From assembly GCA_964535875.1 (NCBI GenBank), contig CAZHUE010000008.1, forward strand, positions 1 to 28,067: a stretch of 28,067 bases of DNA, given 5' to 3'. Every line of letters starts with the position of its first letter. Within the stretch, counting starts at the first letter, position 1. The translations under genes and the position numbers were made by a program. The notes beneath the pieces were generated by a model. The model saw only the letters and a list, made by a program, of their open reading frames with translations. It was not told the origin of the DNA and did not search any database. Origin of the DNA: QPIN01 sp964535875 (lineage in GTDB: Bacteria > Pseudomonadota > Gammaproteobacteria > Methylococcales > Methylomonadaceae). Positions 1 to 7,677 of this stretch are shown here, one piece after another.

Positions 1-42
1 TTAATCACTAGGTCGGCGGTTCGAGCCCGTCCGGGGGAGCCA
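1..42 (+). tRNA. tRNA-Asn (GUU), 3' part, cut by window start
   Basis: The first bases read as anticodon positions 35-36 (TT) followed by AA and the 3' anticodon-stem strand TCACT. Next come a variable loop AGGTC, a T-arm at 15-31 (GGCGG / TTCGAGC loop / CCGTC, one G-U pair), the acceptor 3' strand at 32-38, discriminator G39 and an encoded CCA at 40-42. The order TTAATC...GTC and the discriminator G match bacterial tRNA-Asn(GUU), although the first anticodon base lies outside the window. The isotype is therefore an inference from the 3' half. No integrase or duplicated tRNA end is visible nearby. Confidence 0.85.
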
Positions 43-51
43 TATAAATCA

Positions 52-82
52 AAGCTTTAGCAGAAATGCTAAGGCTTTTTTT
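52..82 (+). terminator. Rho-independent terminator of the tRNA gene
   Basis: An 11-bp stem (52-62 with 67-77, one T-G pair) is closed by a GAAA tetraloop and followed directly by a T-run at 78-82. It sits 10 nt after the tRNA CCA end and is a textbook intrinsic terminator. Confidence 0.85.
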
Positions 83-238
83 ATGCCCATTAATAAATAA
101 TTCAGAGAATGTAAATTATTTAGCTACCTAGAAAATAGTAGTAAATCAATTACGCTACCATTCAAAAAACTTTAACATTACTTTGCTTCTTCCATAAAGA
201 ATACTGTACACTTTTCTTTTGTTTATTTTTACTGTTTT

Positions 239-865
239 ATGTCTGATACTTCTAAATCAAAACGTGGTGGTGCCCGCATGGGGGCAGGGCGAAAAAAAGG
301 TTCTTCCATCTATGGTGAAAGTACAAAAGCAATTCGTATTCCTGAAAGTATGGTCTCTGAAGTTAAAATGATGTTAACTCGTCGGCAGCAACAATTTGCA
401 TATGGACAATTAGTTTTTGAAGAAACTAATGATTCAATTGATCTTTCGACTTTATCATTCCCTGCTGAATCACCTCTTAAGCAGCCTATTTCTCTGTTTT
501 CTGGCAAAGTCGCTGCTGGTTTCCCATCGCCTGCTGATGATTATATTGAAAAAACACTGGATTTAAATGATCTACTTATTCAAAAACCAGCAGCAACTTT
601 TTTTGTTAGAGCAGAAGGAGAGTCTATGACCGGTGCGGGTATTTATCCTAATGATATTTTAGTAGTAGATCGCTCAATTAACCCTGTTGTAGGTAAGATT
701 GTGATTTGTGCATTAAATGGCGAATTAACCGTTAAGCGATTAAAAAGTTTGGGAGATGAAGTTGTTCTTGGTGCAGAAAACCCTACCTATTCCGATATTC
801 TTATACAAGAAGGCGTTGATTTAGTGATTTGGGGCGTTGTGACGAATGTGATTCATTCGGTTTAA
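239..865 (+). CDS. umuD: UmuD-like autoproteolytic DNA polymerase V subunit with long N-terminal extension
   Basis: S24 peptidase of the LexA/UmuD family, 208 aa. After RecA-stimulated self-cleavage the C-terminal part (UmuD') partners UmuC in translesion synthesis. The cleavage site is A93-G94 in VAAGFPSPADDY, the catalytic serine is S129 (GESM) and the general base is K166 (LTVKRL). Their spacing of 37 residues equals that of E. coli S60/K97. E. coli UmuD has 139 residues; here about 70 extra N-terminal residues carry a basic GARMGAGRKKG stretch and a KAIRIPESM segment that could bind DNA. The stop overlaps the umuC start by one base (TAATG), so translation is coupled. No full SOS box was found upstream. 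Family assignment is firm; the role of the extension is unknown. Confidence 0.93.
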   Translation: MSDTSKSKRGGARMGAGRKKGSSIYGESTKAIRIPESMVSEVKMMLTRRQQQFAYGQLVFEETNDSIDLSTLSFPAESPLKQPISLFSGKVAAGFPSPADDYIEKTLDLNDLLIQKPAATFFVRAEGESMTGAGIYPNDILVVDRSINPVVGKIVICALNGELTVKRLKSLGDEVVLGAENPTYSDILIQEGVDLVIWGVVTNVIHSV

Positions 866-2157
866 TGGATAGTCAGCAAACAAAGCTGATTGCTTTAGTT
901 GATTGCAATAATTTCTATGTTAGTTGTGAACGCGTATTTCGTCCCGACTTATGGGATAAACCGATTGCAGTACTAAGCAATAATGATGGATGTATTGTTT
1001 CCCGTAGCCAGGAAGTGAAGGACTTGGGAATTAAAATGGCGGTACCTGTTTATCAAATACAACATTTAATTGAACGTCATAAAATCCGCTTATTTTCTTC
1101 AAATTATGCTCTGTATGCGGATATGTCCAGCCGAGTTATGCAATGCTTGGAAAGCTATACACCTCAATTGGAAATATATTCTATTGATGAATCTTTTCTA
1201 GATTTAACCGGCTTATGTGATGATACGTTTGTTTATGGGCAGCAAATAAAATCATCTATTTATCAAGCGACTGGTATTCCTGTATGTGTTGGTATGGCAC
1301 CGACTAAAACCTTGGCCAAACTTGCCAATTACGCGGCTAAAAAATGGAAAAAAACAGGGGGAGTACTGGATTTATCAGACAATAATAGAAGAAAAAAATT
1401 GATGCAATTGGTTCCTGTTAATGAGGTTTGGGGGATTGGTCGGCAGACCACAAAGCGATTACAGTTAATGGGTATTAATACAGCTTATGAATTGTCAATT
1501 CAAGCAGTTGAATCAATACAGGCCCAATTTACGATTGTTATTGCAAGGGTTGTGATGGAGTTAAATGGAATCGCCTGTTTATCACTTGATAAAATTGTAC
1601 CTGATAAACAGCAAATTGTATGTTCGCGCAGTTTTAAAAAACGATTAACTGAATATCATCAGCTCGCAGAAGCTCTTATCTATTTTTGTAGCCGTGTCGC
1701 AGAAAAATTACGCCAGCAGAACTCTGTCACGGGGTCTATCACTATTTTTATTAGAACTAATCCTAATAACCCTAATGAACCACAATATCAGCGCTCTATT
1801 CGTATTCACCTTGAACAGGTGACCTGTGATACAAGACGAATTATTAGCATAGCAAAAAGCTTGTTAAAAGGAATATTTAAACCAGGTTATCGTTATCAAA
1901 AATGTGGTATTCAATTAGGGCATATTCAACCTGGATCTATTCCTGAACAAATTGATTTATTTAATGTTCCAGAAAATACTGTCTATGATAACAGCATTGA
2001 ATTAATGACGGTTATTGACCAAATTAATCAACGATTTCCTAACAAAATTTCTGTTAGCACTGCTAAACTTAATAAAAATTGGCGAAGTTCGGTTGATTTT
2101 TTATCTCAGTCTTATACAACAAAGTGGAATGATCTTGCCGTGGTTAAATGTTCATAA
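865..2157 (+). CDS. umuC: UmuC-like Y-family DNA polymerase V catalytic subunit
   Basis: Error-prone Y-family polymerase, 430 aa (E. coli UmuC is 422), working with UmuD' at replication blocks. The metal-binding residues are visible: D13 in LVDCNNFYVSCE and D108-E109 in YSIDES, matching E. coli D6, D101 and E102. The helix-hairpin-helix segment (VNEVWGIGRQTTKRL) and the little-finger region follow. The ATG at 865 was chosen because it overlaps the umuD stop and places the first beta strand at the usual distance. The frame is also open upstream to a TTG at 829, which would add 12 residues with no family similarity. The gene is intact, and a hydrolase gene follows after 24 nt in the same direction. 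Confidence 0.95.
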   Translation: MDSQQTKLIALVDCNNFYVSCERVFRPDLWDKPIAVLSNNDGCIVSRSQEVKDLGIKMAVPVYQIQHLIERHKIRLFSSNYALYADMSSRVMQCLESYTPQLEIYSIDESFLDLTGLCDDTFVYGQQIKSSIYQATGIPVCVGMAPTKTLAKLANYAAKKWKKTGGVLDLSDNNRRKKLMQLVPVNEVWGIGRQTTKRLQLMGINTAYELSIQAVESIQAQFTIVIARVVMELNGIACLSLDKIVPDKQQIVCSRSFKKRLTEYHQLAEALIYFCSRVAEKLRQQNSVTGSITIFIRTNPNNPNEPQYQRSIRIHLEQVTCDTRRIISIAKSLLKGIFKPGYRYQKCGIQLGHIQPGSIPEQIDLFNVPENTVYDNSIELMTVIDQINQRFPNKISVSTAKLNKNWRSSVDFLSQSYTTKWNDLAVVKCS

Positions 2158-2181
2158 AAGCTTAATTATTTTTTATTCTTA

Positions 2182-3177
2182 ATGAAAACTAGATTACTAA
2201 TACTTATCAGTTTATTAACAATTTTAGAGGCCTGTACACCGATGATTCATCCCTCTGGTATACATGTTTCATCATGTCGAATAAGTAACGAATTATATAT
2301 CACCAATGATGCGACAGAATTATCTTTAAAGGTCTGGCAACCATCTCAAGAGCAAGTTAATGCAGTTATTATTGCTTTACATGGTTTTAATGATTACAGT
2401 AATTTTTTTCAGCAACCAGGACGTTACTTTAGCCAACAAAATATAATATCTTATGCCTATGATCAACGTGGTTTTGGCGAAAGTATCAACCGTGGGCTGT
2501 GGGCAGGCGTTAATACTTACATTGATGATCTGGATTGCTTTATAGAACAGGTAGCAGATAAACATTCAAATATCCCTATTTATATACTTGGGGAGAGTAT
2601 GGGCGGTGCTATTGCTATTTCAACCGTAGTTCAGTCAACTCATCCAGCAATCAAGGGCATTATTTTAGCTGCACCTGCAATATGGGCAAGAGAGACTATG
2701 CCATGGTATCAGAATGCATTATTAGGAACCTTGTCTTATACGGTTCCCTGGCTAACCTTGACTGGAGAATCTTTGGAAATTAGGCCATCTGATAATATTG
2801 AAATGTTGAGAGCCTTAAGTAAGGATCCATTAATTATAAAAGAAACTCGTGTTGAGAGTATTTATGGCTTGGTCAATCTAATGGATTATGCATTGTCTAG
2901 TACAAGCAAGATTTCAACCAACACACTTTTGCTTTATGGCGAGAAGGATGAGATTATTCCTAAAGAACCTACCTACCAGTTTCTACAAAATTTAAAGCAT
3001 AATGGGGAAATGGCGCACCATACCATTGCTTTTTATCAAAACGGCTACCATATGCTGTTGCGTGATCTTCAGGCACCTGTTTTATGGAAAGATATTGTAG
3101 CCTGGATAAGTTCTTATAGTACTCCATTGCCTTCTGGTGCAGATAAACGGGCATTTAAACTATTAGAAAGCAATTAA
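2182..3177 (+). CDS. alpha/beta hydrolase, monoacylglycerol-lipase/lysophospholipase-like, predicted lipoprotein
   Basis: Serine hydrolase of 331 aa with the S33/lysophospholipase fold. A lipoprotein signal ends at C18 (ILEAC), so the enzyme should be membrane-anchored and face the periplasm. The oxyanion segment ALHGFNDY has HG at 67-68. The nucleophile elbow GESMGG gives S139, the acid is probably D256 (YGEKDEI) and the catalytic base H290 (NGYHMLL). The YDQRGFGES segment is typical of monoacylglycerol lipase and lysophospholipase L2 relatives. It lies 24 nt after umuC and could be co-transcribed, though a link to DNA repair is not evident. The natural substrate is unknown; an ester or lipid is the best guess. 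Confidence 0.85.
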   Translation: MKTRLLILISLLTILEACTPMIHPSGIHVSSCRISNELYITNDATELSLKVWQPSQEQVNAVIIALHGFNDYSNFFQQPGRYFSQQNIISYAYDQRGFGESINRGLWAGVNTYIDDLDCFIEQVADKHSNIPIYILGESMGGAIAISTVVQSTHPAIKGIILAAPAIWARETMPWYQNALLGTLSYTVPWLTLTGESLEIRPSDNIEMLRALSKDPLIIKETRVESIYGLVNLMDYALSSTSKISTNTLLLYGEKDEIIPKEPTYQFLQNLKHNGEMAHHTIAFYQNGYHMLLRDLQAPVLWKDIVAWISSYSTPLPSGADKRAFKLLESN

Positions 3178-3357
3178 TTTTATAAAAATCATGTTTTTAC
3201 AGTTAAATCGCCATCCTTTTTTTACTGCATAAATTATACTTGAGTCACAAATTATCAAAATTTTTTTTTTAAAAAATTAATTAAAAAAATATAAATATCA
3301 CTAAATTTCAATAGGTTAAGTGAAAGTGTTAAGCGTTAAATGTTCCTTGTAGTTTGT

Positions 3358-3366
3358 TGCTATGAT
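3358..3366 (+). promoter_or_regulatory. Possible extended -10 promoter for the 55-aa ORF
   Basis: TGC followed by TATGAT fits an extended -10 element. There is no good -35 at 16-18 nt upstream. Initiation near 3373 would place the long palindrome inside the 5' leader of the small ORF. The prediction rests on one motif only. Confidence 0.35.
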
Positions 3367-3403
3367 TGATTTTTTAGCCATTCAGTTCTAAATTTCTAAT
3401 GTA

Positions 3404-3451
3404 AGGACTGAGGATTTAATAACTTCCGGAAGTTATTAAATCCTCAGTCCT
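3404..3451. repeat. 48-bp perfect palindrome (24-bp arms, no spacer) with an outer 7-bp arm pair
   Basis: The arms 3404-3427 and 3428-3451 are exact reverse complements with the centre in TCCGGA. An outer pair, CAGTTCT (3383-3389) with AGAACTG (3460-3466), extends the fold. The last base of that outer helix (G3466) is the first base of the GGAG Shine-Dalgarno (3466-3469) of the next ORF. No T-run follows, so it is not a standard terminator. It could be an operator, an RNA hairpin controlling the small ORF, or a mobile-element relic. Confidence 0.85.
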
Positions 3452-3476
3452 AAGCAAACAGAACTGGAGAAATAAA

Positions 3477-3644
3477 ATGAATAAGCACGCTGATGTTGAA
3501 ATTGACTTTGAGCCAATGGATGATTTACCCCTTTCAGATCATATTGAATGGATTGAGTTTAGAGATAGTGAAATAATTATGGATGACCTGGACGTAGAAC
3601 CGGATAATTATGATACCCAACAAGGTGGGTTACATTTTGATTAA
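3477..3644 (+). CDS. Small, strongly acidic hypothetical protein (55 aa)
   Basis: The open frame starts MNKHADVEIDFEPMDD and ends QQGGLHFD. Eighteen of 55 residues are Asp or Glu and only two are Lys or Arg, spread over the whole length. There is no signal peptide, membrane segment or cysteine. A GGAG Shine-Dalgarno at 3466-3469 stands 7 nt before the ATG, which supports translation. I do not recognise the family. Acidity of this degree is seen in DNA-mimic and other inhibitor proteins and in some precursor peptides, but nothing here decides between these or a simple conserved small protein. The leader holds a long perfect palindrome, and no partner gene is adjacent on the same strand. Confidence 0.6.
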   Translation: MNKHADVEIDFEPMDDLPLSDHIEWIEFRDSEIIMDDLDVEPDNYDTQQGGLHFD

Positions 3645-3841
3645 AAAAGTCAGGTAAACTTTAAAATATGAAAGTGGTAACATTCTAAGTAATAAATAAT
3701 TACCAAGGAATTATTACTATTACATTTAAGAAATGTACTGGGATAAGACATTTGATACGAACACTGTTGCACTTTAGATAACTGAAACGCAATATGACAT
3801 TGTCGCTACGATTTATTTCTTAAAAGGTTTATTAGTCCTAT

Positions 3842-4927
3842 CTAAGAATCTCTTTTCCAGGCTATATAACCACCGATTAAAGAAATTACGTTCGAAAAAC
3901 CAAGATCTTGCATAACCTTGCCAGCGAGTGCAGATCTATTTCCACTAGCACAATAGATAAGGATGGATGTATCTTTGTTATTAGTTGGAAGTAAGGTTTC
4001 GACTGATGACTTTACTTCTCCACAAGGGAGATGTATGGCATTTTCAATAAACCCCAGTTCAAATTCATTTTTCTCACGAACATCTAAAACAATGACTTCT
4101 CCTGTTTGAATCATTTTTCTTGCAGTTGTAAGATCTACTTGTTTTACCTGTTGTTTTGCCCGATTAATATGACCTTGTACGCCACGACGTTCTTTATTTG
4201 GTTGTGAAAATTCACTAGGGTCTGCCATTTGTAACGCTTCGTCTTCGTCAATACCACAGTAAAGATTTGCAGGAACGGCTTTATCAATTAATTTTGGTAC
4301 AGGCAAATTGAGATTGTCCATAATTTCAATAAACTCCTCTCTGGTTTTCCCTGCTAAGCGAGGATTGCTGGTTTTTTCCTGAAAAACACAACTTACAAAG
4401 TTTCCTTTATAGTCATGACCTGGATAAACTAAAGTCTCTCCGGGTAAAGTAAATATTTTTTTAGTTACAGAGTCAAATAAGTCACCGGCATTGCCATTTT
4501 GAAAATCAGTACGACCACAACCGCCAATAAATAAAGTATCTCCAGTAAATATTTTATCTTTCCATAAATAACTCATACTACCCGCAGTATGACCAGGTGT
4601 AGCAATAGTTTTAAAAGTTGAAGGGCCAAGAGTAAAAACTTCATTTCCTTCTAATTGATAATCTGCTGTTTCAGTACGGCAATGTAAACCTATTCCTGTT
4701 TTTGCACCTGTAACCTGTCTTAATAGTCCACTTGCGGTGATGTGGTCAGCATGAACATGAGTTTCGAATGAGTATTTAAGCTGTAAGTTGTGTTTTTCCA
4801 GTAAGGCTAAATATTCATCAACATGATTATCAACAGGATCTATAAAAAATGCTTCTTTACTCTCAAGGTCAGCAATAAAATAGGTAAAAGTACAGCTGGC
4901 TTTATCAAAAAGTTGTTTAAATATCAT
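3842..4927 (-). CDS. MBL-fold/rhodanese fusion, persulfide dioxygenase-like
   Basis: Two-domain protein of 361 aa. Residues 1 to about 240 are a glyoxalase II/ETHE1-type metallo-beta-lactamase domain with metal ligands H57, H59, D61-H62, H113, D130 and H171. Residues about 262-360 are a rhodanese domain with catalytic C326 in YCASGNRSA. Fusions of this kind (persulfide dioxygenase-rhodanese) oxidise glutathione persulfide or related low-molecular-weight persulfides to sulfite and move the sulfane sulfur; ETHE1 relatives use a single iron. No signal peptide is seen, so it should be cytoplasmic. The gene lies 80 nt downstream of a chemoreceptor-rhodanese fusion on the same strand, which points to a shared sulfur-handling role. 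The exact substrate is inferred from the family. Confidence 0.85.
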   Translation of the reverse strand: MIFKQLFDKASCTFTYFIADLESKEAFFIDPVDNHVDEYLALLEKHNLQLKYSFETHVHADHITASGLLRQVTGAKTGIGLHCRTETADYQLEGNEVFTLGPSTFKTIATPGHTAGSMSYLWKDKIFTGDTLFIGGCGRTDFQNGNAGDLFDSVTKKIFTLPGETLVYPGHDYKGNFVSCVFQEKTSNPRLAGKTREEFIEIMDNLNLPVPKLIDKAVPANLYCGIDEDEALQMADPSEFSQPNKERRGVQGHINRAKQQVKQVDLTTARKMIQTGEVIVLDVREKNEFELGFIENAIHLPCGEVKSSVETLLPTNNKDTSILIYCASGNRSALAGKVMQDLGFSNVISLIGGYIAWKRDS

Positions 4928-4982
4928 TGCAGTTTGTTTACTAAAAAATTATTAAAATGAAGTTTTAGGTGTTCTGGTTTAT

Positions 4983-5013
4983 CCCTAATCCACTTTATAA
5001 GTATGGATTAGGG
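4983..5013 (-). other. Intercistronic hairpin overlapping the stop codon of the chemoreceptor-rhodanese gene
   Basis: CCCTAATCCA at 4983-4992 pairs perfectly with TGGATTAGGG at 5004-5013, with an 11-nt loop. The stop codon at 5008-5010 is within the stem. No T-run follows in the minus direction (the next bases are ATAAACC), so it is more likely an mRNA stability or attenuation element between the two genes than a strong terminator. Confidence 0.5.
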
Positions 5014-6213
5014 TTTACCATGAACCTTGCAATATTCAAGCATACCGCCTTTCATATTGTAAATTGTTGTAAAACCATGTCCTAGTGCTATTCTTGCTGC
5101 TCTAGCTGATCGGCCACCACTTCGACAGACGAATAAATGAGGTGAATTTTTGTCTAATTTACTAATCTGTTGTTCAAAATTATCTTGTAAACACATGAGT
5201 TCAGCTTCAGGAATATGTCCTAATTCTCCAGTAAACTCATCGGGTCTACGAACATCAATTATTTTCATTCCAGTAAAATCACTGGAAACAGTAATATCTT
5301 CGATTCTATTTCCGGTAACTTCACCTAATGTATCAGCTAGCAACCGAGTGATACCTTCTAATTGGGTATTCACTTCATTATTAAGCGTATTGAATTTTTC
5401 TTTAGATAAATCTGCCTCGGCCAAAGAAGATTGGGATATTTTATCAATAATATCAACCTCAATTTCAATATCAGCAAAACTTTCACTAACATCAATAGAG
5501 ACTTCAGATAATAATGATACGCTCTCGGAAATACCATTTACAATTTTTTCAACTTCAGAGCGTGTTCTTTCTACAGCAGAATTTATCTCTACAGTAGCAT
5601 CAGCACTTTTATTAGATAATTCACGCATACTGGTTGCAACAACTGCAAATCCTTTTCCATGTTCGCCTGCTCTTGCAGCTTCAATAGAAGCATTAAGAGC
5701 TAATAAATTTGCTTCTGATGAAACATCCCGAATTTGAACAGCCTTCTGATGAATCGCTTCGATTAAACCTTGAATATTCCCTAAGGTATCCATTGAGTTC
5801 CCCCAGGAATCAACAGATTGAGAGAGAGCATTTATTTTCTCTTTGCTCTTTTTAGTTGCATTCTTGGTATTTTGACTGGAAGTATAGATATTTGGTAAAG
5901 AAGAGAATGCACTTTCAACTAAGGATTGAGCATTTTTTAGTTCAGAAGATATAAATTCAAGAGTACGTCCATTTTCTAAAAAAGCACTATTTAGCTTAAG
6001 CCCTTTTTCTTCTAAATCTAATTGGTTAGCTTTAAAAAAACCATCAATAATAATTGATTGTTCAGCTAATAGTTGGTCTGAGTTTTCTTTAGTTTTTATC
6101 TCTAGCTCTTGAGATAAAATATTATTTTTTTTAATTTGGTTTTTTTTACTTAAGAACCAGCCTATAGTAAAGAAAATTAAACTGCTTAAAATCGATGTTA
6201 GTAAAGTAAACAT
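5008..6213 (-). CDS. Methyl-accepting chemotaxis signalling domain fused to C-terminal rhodanese
   Basis: Unusual fusion of 401 aa. Residues 4-21 form one membrane helix, followed by a basic KKNQIKK stretch and a coiled coil. The chemoreceptor cytoplasmic hairpin tip lies around 164-200 (EANLLALNASIEAARAGEHG and KGFAVVATSMREL), the CheA/CheW contact region. Residues about 310-398 are a rhodanese domain with an active-site C363 in VCRSGGRSA. There is no periplasmic sensor domain and no obvious HAMP domain, so sensing should be cytoplasmic. The intact rhodanese cysteine suggests that persulfide or sulfane sulfur is the signal, but this is inference. It is upstream of an MBL-rhodanese gene on the same strand. 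The signalling partner is not in the window. Confidence 0.85.
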   Translation of the reverse strand: MFTLLTSILSSLIFFTIGWFLSKKNQIKKNNILSQELEIKTKENSDQLLAEQSIIIDGFFKANQLDLEEKGLKLNSAFLENGRTLEFISSELKNAQSLVESAFSSLPNIYTSSQNTKNATKKSKEKINALSQSVDSWGNSMDTLGNIQGLIEAIHQKAVQIRDVSSEANLLALNASIEAARAGEHGKGFAVVATSMRELSNKSADATVEINSAVERTRSEVEKIVNGISESVSLLSEVSIDVSESFADIEIEVDIIDKISQSSLAEADLSKEKFNTLNNEVNTQLEGITRLLADTLGEVTGNRIEDITVSSDFTGMKIIDVRRPDEFTGELGHIPEAELMCLQDNFEQQISKLDKNSPHLFVCRSGGRSARAARIALGHGFTTIYNMKGGMLEYCKVHGKP

Positions 6214-6406
6214 ATTATCTGTTTAAGTTCTATTAATTATAAGTAAGAAATAGTTGGATATTTTGGGTTCAAGATCAATTAATAAGAGGTACCTTTAGTA
6301 AAGGTCTAGTAATCGGTATGTTAAGTCTATAAATAGTGTAGTCTATAATTAATGGTTTTGTAAGATAACAAATAAAATAGAGGCTTACAGGAGGGGGGCT
6401 TGAGGG

Positions 6407-7114
6407 TTATTTTATATGCCTAAGCTCTGAAAGGCTTATATTGTTGAAGTAATTTAAAACGGAGTTGATAGCCTCTTTATTTAGACTAGATGTTCGGTTA
6501 TGTTTATCGCATAAAGCACCTCTAAAACCTAAATAATCAACGTTTAAAGTTATAAGTTCTGAAATGTCATTTTTTTTTAGTGATCCTGCTAAACCACAAA
6601 GAAGTTGATATTCTTTAGCGGATGATACAAATTTTATAATTTTATCAGTGGACATAATCTCCATTAATGAACCTTTAGATTTATCCATAGTGTCGAGCAT
6701 AACACCGAAAAAACCAGCATTATAGATGGCTTTTATTATTGTTATATCTGGTTGAGTATCAGCAAAAAGCACTGCAATTAATTGATGACCTTGTTGAGTT
6801 ATTTGGGATAATTTAGTTAAACATCCTTGCCAATCGCCATTTGGGAAAAAACCGATTTTAATATAATCAACGCCTGTTGGCGCCATAGCAGAGACGGCAT
6901 TAAAAATCAGGTCAGCTTGCATGGGTAAATCGCCAACTGTTGCGCTAACCGGTTTTTTTTGATTAATGGCTCTGACAATTGTAGAGACTGTGTTGACTGG
7001 TAATGCACCCAAAGCACCTTGTTCGGGGTTTTTTAAATCAATAATATCAGCGGAACTATTTAAAATTAACTGAGCCTCTTCTAGGCTGTTGACACTGGCA
7101 AGCATTCCTGTCAT
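6407..7114 (-). CDS. mfnB: (5-formylfuran-3-yl)methyl phosphate synthase (MfnB)
   Basis: TIM-barrel enzyme of 235 aa that condenses two molecules of glyceraldehyde 3-phosphate to 4-(hydroxymethyl)-2-furancarboxaldehyde phosphate, the furan precursor of methanofuran-type cofactors. Bacterial homologues occur with the C1 carriers of methylotrophs. Two lysines in family motifs are present: K28 in DIIDLKNPEQGALGA and K86 in VDYIKIGF, matching catalytic K27 and K85 of Methanocaldococcus MJ1099, whose length is also similar. It is the last gene of a four-gene operon; its ATG overlaps the stop of the DUF447 gene by 4 nt (ATGA). An ATG three codons downstream is an alternative start. Confidence 0.9.
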   Translation of the reverse strand: MTGMLASVNSLEEAQLILNSSADIIDLKNPEQGALGALPVNTVSTIVRAINQKKPVSATVGDLPMQADLIFNAVSAMAPTGVDYIKIGFFPNGDWQGCLTKLSQITQQGHQLIAVLFADTQPDITIIKAIYNAGFFGVMLDTMDKSKGSLMEIMSTDKIIKFVSSAKEYQLLCGLAGSLKKNDISELITLNVDYLGFRGALCDKHNRTSSLNKEAINSVLNYFNNISLSELRHIK

Positions 7115-7677
7115 TTTTGATTAAGCTCCTGTTTGTGTTGGTCGACTAGCTGCATTAACCATCCCCATGCTTCACGTTCATTATCGCCTGCAGTTTTATC
7201 TAATCCAATTTTAAGATAATCAATCTCATTGTCAATTTTTGCTATGGGTAGCATTTTTAAGCGGCTAACTAAAATAGCGGCTTCAAGCACGGCATATTGT
7301 GCTCGGTTAAAGCCTTGGAAAGGAGCGTGATTAACTGTGTGAATAGGTTTACAAAAAAGTTTGGGTCGAGTTTCATCATCTTTAGTTCGGACTAGCTCTA
7401 ATTCTCTATGGGCTAGAGCAGCAGAAAGGTAGTGGCCTTTAATTTTTTCTGTTTTAGATAAAGGCCAATCTCGTCTGCCAGTTAAGCAACCAGCAAAGAC
7501 ACGAATATCATCGGTATAATTCAGAACGGCTGTTTTTGAGTCTAATATATTGCTTAGCGTTGTTGATGGACGGAAAGGCAAGATGATAAATTCCTCACCT
7601 TTTAAATGGATGCCCATGGGGGCAATATGTGTTTCTCCCTTTGTATTTTGGGTAGTGACTATCACTTCTTGTATCAT
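7111..7677 (-). CDS. DUF447 family flavin-reductase-like protein of the H4MPT cluster
   Basis: A protein of 188 aa that begins IQEVIVTTQNTKGETHIAPMG, a split-barrel (FMN-binding-like) start typical of DUF447. DUF447 proteins recur in archaea and in methylotrophs near tetrahydromethanopterin synthesis genes, but I know of no assigned reaction. Both ends overlap neighbours by 4 nt (ATGA with the DHPS-like gene and with mfnB), so the operon is tightly coupled translationally. The context supports a role in H4MPT or methylofuran formation. The family call is good; the function is inferred from the neighbours only. Confidence 0.8.
   Translation of the reverse strand: MIQEVIVTTQNTKGETHIAPMGIHLKGEEFIILPFRPSTTLSNILDSKTAVLNYTDDIRVFAGCLTGRRDWPLSKTEKIKGHYLSAALAHRELELVRTKDDETRPKLFCKPIHTVNHAPFQGFNRAQYAVLEAAILVSRLKMLPIAKIDNEIDYLKIGLDKTAGDNEREAWGWLMQLVDQHKQELNQK

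Larger units (their letters stand above)
3178..3476. other. AT-rich intergenic region before a small acidic ORF
   Basis: About 300 nt without a gene. It includes an A/T homopolymer-rich stretch at about 3258-3295, a possible extended -10 (TGC-TATGAT, -10 at 3361-3366) and the palindrome at 3404-3451. I found no convincing terminator hairpin for the umuDC-hydrolase transcripts. Confidence 0.6.

Noticed and set aside
1..82. Attachment site for an integrated element at the tRNA-Asn 3' end
   Set aside because: tRNA-Asn is a common integration target, but no integrase, no mobility gene and no second copy of the tRNA end are visible; the downstream umuDC genes are ordinary.
201..240. Possible SOS (LexA) box before umuD, CTGTACAC...
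   Set aside because: Only one half-site is present; the expected CTG-N10-CAG spacing is not met anywhere in 120-238.
829..864. Upstream TTG start of umuC
   Set aside because: Adds residues without family similarity and overlaps umuD by 37 nt; the ATG at 865 gives a standard TAATG junction.
5150..5737. 195-codon plus-strand frame opposite the chemoreceptor-rhodanese gene
   Set aside because: It is the antisense shadow of a strongly recognisable gene and has serine/leucine-rich low-complexity translation.
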